A DNA stretch of 8,626 bases from Gammaproteobacteria bacterium. Lineage in GTDB: Bacteria; Pseudomonadota; Gammaproteobacteria; Chromatiales; Chromatiaceae. A program made the position numbers and the translations under genes. The notes under the pieces are model-generated. The model did not search any database and had not been told where the DNA came from. It saw nothing but the letters and a program-made list of their open reading frames with translations. Below, piece after piece: positions 1 to 6,861 of the stretch (within the stretch, counting starts at the first letter, position 1; the number at the start of each line of letters is the position of its first letter). The stretch lies in assembly GCA_019136395.1 (NCBI GenBank), contig JAGVUH010000326.1:1-8626 (forward strand). The letters run 5' to 3'.

Positions 1-111
1 GGTGAATTCGTCATCAGGTAACTGAGGTGAGGTGGTTGTGGCGGGCTGCTCAGGCATGAGTGAAATTTACTTGCTTAGCTGCTTGTTAAGCAAGTACAAC
101 CTGAATAGTTA
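1..111. other. Foreign flank next to truncated sulfatase
   Basis: This stretch has no supportable gene. Every forward frame closes quickly; the frame of the sulfatase has TAG at 106-108. It is visibly more AT-rich than the rest, and sulfatase similarity begins abruptly at about 112. It holds a palindrome at 68-96 (separate entry). It may be the end of a mobile element or a rearrangement scar, but no transposase or target duplication is visible. Confidence 0.5.
68..96. repeat. 10-bp perfect palindrome with 9-nt loop
   Basis: The arm TACTTGCTTA (68-77) is the exact reverse complement of TAAGCAAGTA (87-96), with the loop GCTGCTTGT between them. It lies about 15 bp outside the point where the sulfatase gene is cut. 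It could be a subterminal hairpin of a mobile element or a protein-binding dyad. A related palindrome, CTTGCCT/AGGCAAG, lies just outside the truncated GGDEF gene at 7743-7762. Confidence 0.6.
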
Positions 112-1488
112 CCCCTCGTCATCTATATCAACGGCGACAACGGCACCAGTGCTGAGGGTGGCCCGCTCGGCACCCCCAACGAGGTTGCCTTCTTCAACGG
201 CGTCAACCAGATGCCCGTCGCCGACCAGATGAAGTGGTATGACGTCTGGGGCACCGAGCAGACCTACAACCACATGTCCGCCGGCTGGTCCTGGGCCTTC
301 GACACCCCCTTCACCTGGTTCAAGCAGAACGCCTCCAAGCTCGGTGGCATCCGCCAGAACATGGCCGTCTCCTGGCCAGCCCGCATCCAGGACAAGGGCG
401 GCCTGCGCGATCAGTTCATGCACATCATTGACGTGGTGCCCACCCTCCTCGAGGTGACCGGCATCCCCGCGCCTGAAACGGTGGACGGCATCAAGCAGGC
501 GCCGATCGAGGGCACCAGTTTCGCCTACACCTTTGACGAGCAGAACGCCAAGGCGCCGTCACGCCACAAGACCCAGTATTTCGAGATGATGGGCCAGTGG
601 GCCCTGTACCACGAGGGCTGGCTCCTCGGCACCAAGGTCAACCGCGCGCCCTGGGAGGCCTTCGGCATCGCCAATCCCGACCCGCTCAACAACCAGGTGC
701 TTGAGCTCTATGACTTGAACAAGGACTTCAGTCAGTCCCGGAACATCGCCGAGCAGCATCCGGACAAGGTCAAGGCGATGAAGGCGCTGTTCATCGAGGA
801 GGCGAAGAAATATCAGGTCTTCCCGCTGGATGCCTCGGTGGCCGCGCGTATCGTCGCCCCGCGGCCGAACATCACGGCTGGCCGCACGGAGTTCGTCTAT
901 ACGCACCCCATGGTCGGTCTGCCCCAGGGCGATTCCCCCTTCCTGCTTAACAGTTCCTACACCATCACCGCGGACATCGAGGTGCCGGCGGGCGGCGCGG
1001 AAGGCATGATCCTGACCTCGGGTGGGCGTTTCGCCGGCTATGGCTTCTATCTGCTCAAGGGCAAGCCGGTGTTCCTCTGGAACCTCATCGACCTCAAGCG
1101 GGTGAAATGGGAGGGTCCCGAGGTGCTTACGCCCGGCAAGCACACTCTCGAGTTCGACTTCAAATACGACGGACTCGGGGTCGGCACCCTCGCCTTCAAC
1201 AACATGAGTGGCCTGGGTCGCCCCGGCACGGGCACCCTCAAGGTGGACGGCCAGGCAGTCCAGACCATCACCCTGCCGCATACCCTGCCCATGATCCTGC
1301 AATGGGATGAGAGCTTCGACATCGGCTCCGACACCCTCACTGGCGTGAACGATGCCGACTACCAGCCGCCCTTCCCGCTGACCGCCAAGCTGAACAAATT
1401 GACGATCAAGGTGGACCGACCGGAGTTGTCGCCTCAGGACATCAAGAAGCTGGCAGAGGCCGATCGCAATAACAAGGCGAGCGAGTAG
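112..1488 (+). pseudogene. Arylsulfatase, 5'-truncated remnant
   Basis: This is the C-terminal 458 residues of a type I (formylglycine-dependent) sulfatase. Readable sulfatase sequence starts at Pro-Leu-Val-Ile-Tyr-Ile and includes GDNGTSAEGG, in which the Asp-Asn pair is the family's metal-binding pair. It continues through an SKLGGIR...SWPARI segment and DVVPTLLEVTGI, then a C-terminal beta-sandwich-like extension typical of long arylsulfatases. The N-terminal part, including the Cys/Ser-x-Pro-x-Arg site that becomes formylglycine and the first metal ligands, is missing. An in-frame TAG at 106-108 precedes the similarity. The first internal ATG (211) falls after the GDN motif and has no convincing ribosome site, so it is not a credible start. 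From family knowledge the full protein is usually well over 700 residues. The remaining reading frame has no internal stop or shift, so the truncation may be recent. It cannot be catalytically active as it stands. An assembly join at 111 is an alternative explanation. Confidence 0.88.
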
Positions 1489-1508
1489 CCTCGGGATAAT
1501 CGTTGAAC

Positions 1509-1544
1509 GCGCTGGTCATCCCGTATTCCCGGAATGCCCAGCGC
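1509..1544. terminator. Hairpin after sulfatase remnant
   Basis: GCGCTGG (1509-1515) pairs with CCAGCGC (1538-1544), with a nested ATTCC/GGAAT dyad inside the loop. It lies 20 bp after the sulfatase stop and 37 bp before the next start. There is no T-tract, so it may be a weak terminator, an mRNA-stabilising hairpin or a palindromic element. Confidence 0.4.
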
Positions 1545-1581
1545 CTTGCCACCTAACGACAGACAAAATAAAAGATTGATT

Positions 1582-3075
1582 ATGAAACGTATTTTGTTAG
1601 GTATGGCCTTGGTTGCCGCCCTAGTGGCTTCAGTCATGGCCAAGGAATACAAGATGACCACGCCGATCGCACCGAGCGTGGCCACCCCGGACCAGCTCGA
1701 AACCTCCATTGGTACGCTCCATTCGATGGACGGCGTTCCCCGGCACGACACCGTCGAGAAGATCTACGACAACCTGGATCGGTCCCGCGCCCTGCAGGCC
1801 TATCTGCTCGCGATCCCGATCGTGAATCAGGCCGGGATGCGCGACTCCATGCGCCAGTTCGGGCCTGACAACCAGACGAACGTCATCTGGGAGACCCTGG
1901 TCGACCCCAAGACCGTCGAGCTGACGGCGAACAACAACACCATCTATAACTTCATCTGGATCGATACGCGCCAGGGACCGGTGGTGGTGGAGATCCCGCC
2001 CATATCCCTGGGTCTTATCGACGACTTCTGGTATCGCTGGGTTGCCGATGTCGGCATCACCGGGGCCGACCAGGGCAAGGGCGGCAAGTACCTGATCCTG
2101 CCCCCCGGCTACACCGGCGAGGTCCCCGAAGGTTACTTCGTCGTGCGCCCCAGCACTTACGGGAACTGGGTACCTTTTCGGACCTTTCTCGTGGATGGAT
2201 CGCCCAAGCCCGGCGTCGAGTCGGTCAAGCAGCACCTGAAGATCTATCCGCTGGCCGATGCAGCCAATCCCACCCCTGTGAAGTTCGCCAACGCCTCGGG
2301 CGTCCCCGCCAACTTCGTCGCCCCTGGCGACTACTCGTTCTGGGAGCTGCTCGATAAGGTCATCCAGGAGGAGCCGAGCGAGGGCTCGGACCCAACTACC
2401 TTGGGTCTATTCGCCTCGATCGGCATCCAGAAGGGCAAGCCGTTCGCCCCGGACGAGCGGATGAAGAAGATCTTGGCGGATGCGGCCAACATCGGCGCGG
2501 TCACCGCCCGCACCCTGGCCTTCAAGATCCGCGAGAAGGATGCCTTCTTCTATCCGGACAGCCACTGGCGCCTGCCATTTTTCGGCGGCTATAAGTTCGA
2601 GGTATCGCCGGGGGTCGCCAACCTCGATGGCGCGGCCTTTTTCTACTATTTCGCGACCGGGGTAACGCCTGCCATGGAGGAGAAGATGGTCGGCAAAGGG
2701 TCTCAATACCCCTGGACCGCGCTGGATTCCCACGGTCATCCATTCGAAGGCGCCAAGACCTATAAGCTGCACCTGCCACCCCACATCCCGGTGAAGGACT
2801 TCTGGTCGGTCATCGTCTACGACACCCAGACCCGCTCGATGCTCCAGACCGACCAGCCGGCCCCGAGCGTCAGCAGCCAGAACAAGGCCATGAAGGTCAA
2901 TGCCGACGGCTCGGTGGATGTCTGGTTCGGCCCCAAGGCACCCGAGGGCAAGGATAACAACTGGATCCAGACCATCCCGGGCAAGGGCTGGTTCATGATC
3001 CTGCGCCTCTATGGCCCCCTGGAGCCCTGGTTCAACAAGACCTGGCGGCCAGGCGAGATCGAGCTCCAGCCTTAG
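1582..3075 (+). CDS. Secreted DUF1254/DUF1214 protein
   Basis: The predicted protein has 497 residues and combines an N-terminal DUF1254 domain with a C-terminal DUF1214 domain. The ATG at 1582 is chosen because MKRILLGMALVAALVASVMA is a clean signal peptide with cleavage expected after Ala20; an upstream in-frame ATG (1534) would bury it. The DUF1254 hallmarks are visible at about residues 55-205: ALQAYLLAIP, the NNNTIYNFIWIDTRQGPVVVEIPP block (115-140), GKYLILPPGY and the FRTFLVDG turn. DUF1214 covers about 370-490, with HPFEGAKTYKLHLPP, FWSVIVYD, NADGSVDVWFGP, NNWIQTIPGKGWF and RLYGP. The length is normal and the frame is intact. No biochemical reaction is firmly established for this two-domain family, and none is assigned here. 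The protein should act in the periplasm or outside the cell. No strong Shine-Dalgarno is seen, only an A-rich leader. It follows the broken sulfatase by 93 bp and may have shared its transcript. Confidence 0.92.
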   Translation: MKRILLGMALVAALVASVMAKEYKMTTPIAPSVATPDQLETSIGTLHSMDGVPRHDTVEKIYDNLDRSRALQAYLLAIPIVNQAGMRDSMRQFGPDNQTNVIWETLVDPKTVELTANNNTIYNFIWIDTRQGPVVVEIPPISLGLIDDFWYRWVADVGITGADQGKGGKYLILPPGYTGEVPEGYFVVRPSTYGNWVPFRTFLVDGSPKPGVESVKQHLKIYPLADAANPTPVKFANASGVPANFVAPGDYSFWELLDKVIQEEPSEGSDPTTLGLFASIGIQKGKPFAPDERMKKILADAANIGAVTARTLAFKIREKDAFFYPDSHWRLPFFGGYKFEVSPGVANLDGAAFFYYFATGVTPAMEEKMVGKGSQYPWTALDSHGHPFEGAKTYKLHLPPHIPVKDFWSVIVYDTQTRSMLQTDQPAPSVSSQNKAMKVNADGSVDVWFGPKAPEGKDNNWIQTIPGKGWFMILRLYGPLEPWFNKTWRPGEIELQP

Positions 3076-3136
3076 GCGGGTCTTGATCCCTTACTTCTTC
3101 AGTTGGGTGAGCACAGTGAAACACGACCCTTTAGCA

Positions 3137-3163
3137 CCGGATCGGGACATTGTCCCGGTCCGG
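3137..3163 (+). terminator. Strong hairpin after the DUF1254 gene
   Basis: CCGGATCGGGAC (3137-3148) pairs with GTCCCGGTCCGG (3152-3163) around an ATT loop. The only imperfect position (3142 with 3158) is G-U in plus-strand RNA but A-C on the other strand, which favours plus-strand transcription. ATTATT follows rather than a full U-run. It lies 61 bp after the stop at 3075 and is a likely, possibly inefficient, terminator. Confidence 0.55.
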
Positions 3164-3199
3164 ATTATTGACCCTGCAACGAGGTTAACCCTAAACCCT

Positions 3200-3781
3200 A
3201 TGAACAAAAAGTTGTTGAGAATGACCCGTATATCCCTCCTGGCGGCGGCCCTGCCCCTGTTCACGGCCTGTAGCACCCTGGGGACGGAGGACCAGACGGA
3301 GCCAGGTGCCATTGCGGTCGAGACCGTTCGCATGACCGCGACCGTCAAGGCGGTGGATCAGCGCAATCGCACGGTTACCCTGGCCGGTCAGAACGGCAAG
3401 CGGACAACCTATAAGGTGGGCAAGGGGGCCGTCAATTTCGACCAGATCAAGGTGGGCGACCACGTGAACGTCACGCTGACCGAGGCGCTGGCCGTGTTCC
3501 TGCGGCCTCAGGGTACCCCACCCAGCGTCGGCGAAGGGGCTGCGATCGCGTTGGCGCCGAAGGGGGCGATGCCGGGCGGCATGATAGCGACAACGACGGA
3601 GGTGACGGCCAGCGTAGTTGCCGTGGACGCTCCCAGCCGCCACGTGACCCTTAAGCTCCCCGATGGACGCAAGCGTACGGTGAGTGTGAACCCGAGCATC
3701 GACCTGACGCAGATTACACCGGGTAGCGCCGTGACGGTGCAGGTCGCCGACGAATTGGCCATTGCGGTGGAAAGACCCTAG
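3200..3781 (+). CDS. Lipoprotein with a duplicated beta domain
   Basis: This 193-residue protein has a lipoprotein-type signal: MNKKLLRMTR, a hydrophobic stretch, then Leu-Phe-Thr-Ala-Cys with Cys24 as the expected lipidated residue. The mature part contains two related units of about 60 residues. Unit A (41-100) reads VRMTATVKAVDQRNRTVTL...GKRTTYKV...FDQIKVGDHVNVTLTEALAV. Unit B (133-190) reads EVTASVVAVDAPSRHVTL...GRKRTVSV...LTQITPGSAVTVQVADELAI. The shared pattern (xATVxAVDxxxRxVTL, GKR-T, xQIxxGxxVxV, ExLAI/V) indicates an internal duplication, probably two small beta-barrel folds, joined by an Ala/Gly/Pro-rich linker (101-132). I do not recognise a named family. Aspartate after Cys24, which would favour inner-membrane retention, is absent (Ser25), so outer-membrane anchoring is likely. 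ATG 3221 is an alternative start that would shorten the signal. It follows the DUF1254 gene by 124 bp with a hairpin between. Confidence 0.82.
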   Translation: MNKKLLRMTRISLLAAALPLFTACSTLGTEDQTEPGAIAVETVRMTATVKAVDQRNRTVTLAGQNGKRTTYKVGKGAVNFDQIKVGDHVNVTLTEALAVFLRPQGTPPSVGEGAAIALAPKGAMPGGMIATTTEVTASVVAVDAPSRHVTLKLPDGRKRTVSVNPSIDLTQITPGSAVTVQVADELAIAVERP

Positions 3782-3796
3782 GACTGGACAACACAG

Positions 3797-3824
3797 CAGC
3801 CCTGACCGGCTTGCGCCAGGGCTG
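3797..3824 (+). terminator. Hairpin after lipoprotein gene
   Basis: CAGCCCTG (3797-3804) and CAGGGCTG (3817-3824) form an 8-bp stem with a 12-nt loop, starting 15 bp after the stop at 3781. There is no U-tract. It is the first of three consecutive structures in the 215-bp gap 3782-3996. Confidence 0.4.
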
Positions 3825-3833
3825 ATACGGTAT

Positions 3834-3895
3834 CCCGCTCCCACGGACCCCTGACACGCTGGATCGCCCCATCCTGGCAGTCAGGGGAGAGCGGG
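3834..3895. repeat. Two-part nested inverted repeat
   Basis: CCCGCTC (3834-3840) pairs with GAGCGGG (3889-3895), and inside it CCCCTGAC (3848-3855) pairs with GTCAGGGG (3880-3887). An asymmetric internal loop of 7 nt versus 1 nt separates the two stems. A GGAT/ATCC pair extends the apex. This could be a structured 5' leader for the gene at 3997, a terminator or a palindromic element. Confidence 0.45.
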
Positions 3896-3938
3896 CGGCG
3901 GCAATGTAACCCCCCTGGCACCCACTCCAACTGACTCC

Positions 3939-3970
3939 ACGCCCAACCGGGAGCCCTCCCGGTTGGGCGT
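3939..3970. repeat. 15-bp perfect palindrome before gene 3997
   Basis: ACGCCCAACCGGGAG (3939-3953) is exactly complementary to CTCCCGGTTGGGCGT (3956-3970). It is the strongest hairpin in the window, ending 26 bp before ATG 3997 and 16 bp before its ribosome site. No U-tract follows. It may limit read-through from upstream or protect the 5' end of the downstream mRNA. Confidence 0.6.
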
Positions 3971-3996
3971 AACTCAAGGCAACATCGGAGAACCTC

Positions 3997-4527
3997 ATGA
4001 CCACTCGACGCAACCTGATTGCTGGCGCGGCCCTGCTCGCACCGCTGGCGCTCACTCTGAAGACGGTCCAGGCCACGGAGCACAAGGAGGGCGAGGCCCA
4101 CGCGAAGCCCCAGTTCCTCTTCGTGCAAAGTGCCGAGGGCGTGACCTACGCCGACGGACGGCTCACCCTTACCGGCATCAGCCCCATCACCATTCTGTTT
4201 TCGGATCGCCCGGACCGGCTTGCCGGCCACATGGCCACTGCAAACTTCGTCCCCTTCTGGAGCGAGGGCGCGGACAGCTTCAAGTCCGACCCGCCCAATG
4301 CCACCCTCGCCGTGGTGGAGGGCGCGACCATGGACAACGTCGTCATGACCCTGCGCAACCCGCGGCTGGCAGGGCGGGATCTGAGCTACGAGGTTGAGTT
4401 GCTGGAAGGCAAGCCTCCGGCCAGCGGGGGCGCGGCCTCCTTGTTTATTGACATCATCGGCAGGCCGCTCACCCCGATCTCCTTTGCCGGGGCAGACCGG
4501 CGTATGTGGCGCCGGTCTCTCTACTGA
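3997..4527 (+). CDS. Tat-exported protein ending in GRPLTP motif
   Basis: This 176-residue protein starts at an ATG preceded by GGAG (3987-3990) at ideal spacing. The N-terminus, MTTRRNLIAGAALLAPLAL, has the twin-arginine (Tat) pattern; cleavage is likely after Val-Gln-Ala (about residue 26). A short His/Glu-rich stretch follows. The body (about 38-140) contains YADGRLTLTGISP, FSDRPDRLAGH, FVPFWSEG, SDPPNATLAVVEG and LRNPRLAG...YEVELLEG. I believe related proteins occur in other proteobacteria, but I know no named domain or function. After a Gly/Ala linker, the last 23 residues are IGRPLTPISFAGADRR (154-169) plus MWRRSLY. This matches, with the same RRxxRRxxY spacing, a segment of the secreted protein at 5653-5970, and the shorter form in 6862-7191. 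Tandem stops TGA TAA end the frame. A Tat signal suggests folding or cofactor loading before export, but no cofactor-binding motif is evident. Confidence 0.85.
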   Translation: MTTRRNLIAGAALLAPLALTLKTVQATEHKEGEAHAKPQFLFVQSAEGVTYADGRLTLTGISPITILFSDRPDRLAGHMATANFVPFWSEGADSFKSDPPNATLAVVEGATMDNVVMTLRNPRLAGRDLSYEVELLEGKPPASGGAASLFIDIIGRPLTPISFAGADRRMWRRSLY

Positions 4528-4536
4528 TAAGCTCAA

Positions 4537-4569
4537 GGCGGGACCGACCTCCCCGGCGGCGGTCCCGCC
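4537..4569 (+). terminator. GC-rich hairpin after Tat-protein gene
   Basis: GGCGGGACCG (4537-4546) and CGGTCCCGCC (4560-4569) form a perfect 10-bp stem with a 13-nt loop, 9 bp after the TGA. No U-tract follows, so termination may be partial or factor-assisted. The rest of the 147-bp gap to 4675 shows nothing else clear. Confidence 0.5.
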
Positions 4570-4674
4570 AGGGGCGGAGGACCAATCGACCGAGAGCCCT
4601 GGCGCGGCAGGCCAGGCACCAAAAATAGGATCTTGGTCCCCCACCTTGAACAACCCTTAGAAAGGCAAACCAAG

Positions 4675-5514
4675 ATGAATAAGCCGTTATTGCAAGCGGT
4701 AGCCTGGATGGCGATGACTGGCTTCAGTCTCCTGGCGTCAACCGGTTCCGCCCTGGCCGCCAAGGTGGATAGTTACGACGGGCAATGGCATTACAACTTC
4801 ACGCCCTATCTGTGGTTTCCGAATATCGAACAGCGGCTCCAGCAAACGAACCCCTGGGGTGGCGGCCAGAGCGTCGAGGTGGAGGTCAAGCCAGACAGCT
4901 ACCTCAGCAACCTCAAATTTGGCCTGATGGGCACCCTGGAGGCGCGCAAGGGGAACTGGTCCCTGATCACGGATCTGATCTACACCGACTTTGGCCATCA
5001 GGATGGGCGCATCAAGCAGGTGCAAGGGCCCTTGGGCGCCGAACCTGTTGCGATCGACCGGGATATCGATGTCAAGGTTCAAGCCCTGATCTGGCAAGGC
5101 GCCGCCGGCTACACCCTTGCCCGGGGTGTCGCGGGGACGCTGGACCTCTTGGGCGGTATCCGCTACCTGGGCCTGGACACCGAAACTGGCCTGGGTTTCT
5201 CCGGTCCCGATGGCCTCCTGTCACCCTCCATCAGCCGTTCTCAACGGCTGGACGTCTGGGATGGCTTTGTCGGGGTACGGGGGGAGTTGTTCCTGGGCGA
5301 TGCGCATCAGTGGTTTCTGCCCTACTATCTCGATGTCGGTGTAGGCAATTACTCAAATTGGAGCTGGCAAGGCCTGGTTGGGGTCGGCTATCGCCTGGAC
5401 TGGGGCGATCTGCTGCTGGCCTGGCGCACCCTCAACTACGCGACGACCGGTGATGAGGCCTTGCAAAAGGTGAGCATGACCGGCCCGGCCCTGGGGGTCA
5501 CCTTCCGTTGGTAA
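4675..5514 (+). CDS. Outer-membrane beta-barrel protein
   Basis: This 279-residue protein starts at ATG 4675 with AAAGG (4661-4665) upstream. An upstream in-frame ATG (4633) is rejected because it would put a charged leader before the signal peptide. The signal is MNKPLLQAVAWMAMTGFSLL...ALA, cleaved near residue 29. The mature protein begins WHYNFTPYLWFPNIEQ and then alternates amphipathic strands rich in Trp/Tyr/Gly: LKFGLMGTLEARKGNWSLI, LIYTDFG, VKVQALIWQGAAGYTLA, GTLDLLGGIRYLGL, VWDGFVGVRGELFL, QWFLPYYLDVGVG, WQGLVGVGYRLDWGDLLLAW and ALGVTFRW. The last residue is Trp after Phe-Arg, consistent with the aromatic C-terminal signal read by the BAM machinery. Around ten to twelve strands are plausible. 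It resembles a widespread family of uncharacterised outer-membrane proteins; the transported or bound ligand is unknown. It lies between two genes carrying the GRPxTP motif, so it is a candidate partner. Confidence 0.88.
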   Translation: MNKPLLQAVAWMAMTGFSLLASTGSALAAKVDSYDGQWHYNFTPYLWFPNIEQRLQQTNPWGGGQSVEVEVKPDSYLSNLKFGLMGTLEARKGNWSLITDLIYTDFGHQDGRIKQVQGPLGAEPVAIDRDIDVKVQALIWQGAAGYTLARGVAGTLDLLGGIRYLGLDTETGLGFSGPDGLLSPSISRSQRLDVWDGFVGVRGELFLGDAHQWFLPYYLDVGVGNYSNWSWQGLVGVGYRLDWGDLLLAWRTLNYATTGDEALQKVSMTGPALGVTFRW

Positions 5515-5538
5515 GGCTTGCCCCTACCGTGGATCCCG

Positions 5539-5564
5539 GCGACAGGCCCGCCGCGGCCTGTCGC
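5539..5564 (+). terminator. Perfect hairpin after beta-barrel gene
   Basis: GCGACAGGCC (5539-5548) and GGCCTGTCGC (5555-5564) form a 10-bp stem with a 6-nt loop, 24 bp after the stop at 5514. No U-tract follows. It separates the beta-barrel gene from the following three-gene group. Confidence 0.55.
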
Positions 5565-5618
5565 GAAAGGTCAGACATCCAGGCCTCTAAGCGGTAATTA
5601 TTCTGGACGATTGCCGGT

Positions 5619-5624
5619 TATAAC
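5619..5624 (+). promoter_or_regulatory. Possible -10 element (TATAAC)
   Basis: TATAAC lies 29 bp before the GTG start at 5653 and after the hairpin at 5539-5564, in a locally AT-richer stretch. No good -35 hexamer is found at 16-18 bp spacing, so the call is tentative. If real, it would drive the three genes 5653-7191. Confidence 0.28.
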
Positions 5625-5641
5625 GCCCTTAACTGCTATCC

Positions 5642-5645
5642 GAGG
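5642..5645 (+). promoter_or_regulatory. Ribosome site that fixes a GTG start
   Basis: GAGG lies 7 nt before GTG 5653 but 19 nt before the first in-frame ATG (5665). The spacing selects the GTG as the start codon and adds Met-Phe-Asn-Lys to the N-terminus. Confidence 0.65.
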
Positions 5646-5652
5646 TAGTCAC

Positions 5653-5970
5653 GTGTTCAACAAAATGTCTCAAGCCATCCTCCTCGCGACCCTGGCGCTG
5701 TTCTCGGTCCTGGCCGTGGAGGTCGCCCTCGATGCCGGGCTGGTCGTCCCCCAGGCGCAGGCCGTGATTGGCCGGCCCCTGACCCCCATGAGCTATGCCG
5801 GCGTGGCCCGCCGCACCAGCCGCCGCATGATCTATGCGACCTCCGTCTATGCGGCGACCCTGCCCGCGGGCTGTCGGACGGTCATCATCGAAGGGACTTC
5901 CCTGTATCAATGCGGGGGAACCTACTATCAGGCCAGTGGCAGCCGCTACGTGGTGGTGACGGTGGATTAA
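5653..5970 (+). CDS. Small secreted protein, GRPLTP motif, two Cys
   Basis: This 105-residue protein reads from GTG 5653. The N-terminus is MFNKMSQAILLATLALFSVLA followed by a longer region ending VVPQAQA; signal peptidase cleavage is expected after Ala37. The mature protein would start with Val, then IGRPLTPMSYAGVARR (39-54) and TSRRMIY, which matches the C-terminus of the protein at 3997-4527 including the RRxxRRxxY spacing. The C-terminal half (about 68-105) has LPAGCRTVIIEGTSLYQCGGTYYQ and SRYVVVTVD. Its two cysteines (74 and 87) could form a disulfide. This Gly-Cys...Tyr-x-Cys-Gly...Tyr-Tyr-Gln pattern resembles small periplasmic or surface proteins common in proteobacteria, but no function is known to me. 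The alternative ATG 5665 gives 101 residues with a poorer ribosome site. The DUF2092 gene follows after 82 bp with no hairpin, so co-transcription is plausible. Confidence 0.82.
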   Translation: MFNKMSQAILLATLALFSVLAVEVALDAGLVVPQAQAVIGRPLTPMSYAGVARRTSRRMIYATSVYAATLPAGCRTVIIEGTSLYQCGGTYYQASGSRYVVVTVD

Positions 5971-6052
5971 CCACCCCAGTTTTCCAACCAATCTTCAACC
6001 AACCTCCTTGGCCCCACGCCATCTAGAACCCACCCCAGGAGTCGATCCCCAT

Positions 6053-6841
6053 ATGCAAGCAAGTCACCTCGGACTCATCCCCAACCGCCTCCGCCTGGCT
6101 AGCCGTGGCCTGATTCTGGCGGGGGCGCTGATCTCGGCCTCCTCCGGCGCCCAGGCCGAGGCGGGCGACGATGCCAAGGCCATTCTCAAGGCCATGTCGG
6201 ACTTTATGGGCAGCCAGCAAACCATCGAACTGACCTTTGACAGCGATATCGAGGTCATCACCCCGGAATTGGAGAAACTCCAGTTCACCAATTCCGGCGA
6301 GGTGCTCTTGAGCCGCCCGGACAAACTGCGCGCTCACCGTCAAGGCGGCTATGCCGACGTGGAGATGGTCTTCGATGGCAAGACCGTGAGCATCCTCGGC
6401 AAGAATCTCAATGGCTATGCCCAATTGGAGGCACCGGGGAGCGTGGACCAGTTGCTGGAGGCCCTGCGGGCGGGTCATGGTGTCGCCCTGCCGGGGGCGG
6501 ACCTGCTCCAGTCGAAGTCCTATGACACCCTGGTGGCCGGGGTACTGGAGGCCAAGCATATTGGCCGCGGTGTCATCGACGGCGTGGAATGTGAGCATTT
6601 GGCCTTCCGCAACTTTGATACGGACTGGCAGTTATGGGTTGAGGTCGGTGACCGGCCGATGCCGCGCAAGATGGTGATCACCAGCAAAACGGTGAATAAC
6701 GCCCCGCAATACACCCTGCGGGTCAAGCATTGGAAAACCGACGTGGTGCCAGCGGCCGATGCCTTCACCTTCCTGCCACCAGCCAACGCCACCCAACTGA
6801 GCCCGGATGCCCTTGCCGAACTTGACGAATTGCCCAAGTAA
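6053..6841 (+). CDS. DUF2092 periplasmic protein
   Basis: This 262-residue protein starts at ATG 6053, preceded by AGGAG (6037-6041) at 11-nt spacing. The signal region is LASRGLILAGALISASSGAQA, with cleavage near Ala35. The mature part matches the DUF2092 pattern: AKAILKAMSDFMGSQQTIELTF (42-62), a GEVLLSRPDKLRAHRQGGY segment (82-100), VFDGKTVSILGKNLNGYAQLEAP (106-128), a middle helical stretch, GVIDGVECEHLAFRNFDTDWQLWVEVGDRPMPRKMVIT (173-210) and a final LRVKHWKTD...FTFLPP segment. The family is thought to have a LolA/LolB-like fold (family knowledge), suggesting lipid or hydrophobic-ligand handling, but no member's ligand is established to my knowledge. Length is normal and the frame intact. 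It sits between two genes whose products carry the GRPxTP motif, with only 20 bp to the downstream one. Confidence 0.88.
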   Translation: MQASHLGLIPNRLRLASRGLILAGALISASSGAQAEAGDDAKAILKAMSDFMGSQQTIELTFDSDIEVITPELEKLQFTNSGEVLLSRPDKLRAHRQGGYADVEMVFDGKTVSILGKNLNGYAQLEAPGSVDQLLEALRAGHGVALPGADLLQSKSYDTLVAGVLEAKHIGRGVIDGVECEHLAFRNFDTDWQLWVEVGDRPMPRKMVITSKTVNNAPQYTLRVKHWKTDVVPAADAFTFLPPANATQLSPDALAELDELPK

Positions 6842-6861
6842 ATTCCCCAAGGAGAAAGCTC

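Noticed and set aside
559..1302. A 247-codon minus-strand open frame
   Set aside because: It lies wholly antisense to the recognisable sulfatase sequence and is rich in His/Arg/Gly/Leu as expected for a GC-rich shadow.
211..1488. Sulfatase as an intact gene starting at ATG 211
   Set aside because: Sulfatase sequence is readable upstream to 112, the ATG has no ribosome site, and the catalytic formylglycine region is missing.
3168..3197. TTGACC with TAAACC as a promoter for the lipoprotein gene
   Set aside because: The -35 is fair but the -10 match is poor and lies only a few bases before the ATG, so it was not listed.
3778..4653. A 291-codon minus-strand open frame
   Set aside because: It is antisense to the Tat-protein gene and its flanking hairpins, has no recognisable domain, and the plus-strand gene has a signal peptide and a good ribosome site.
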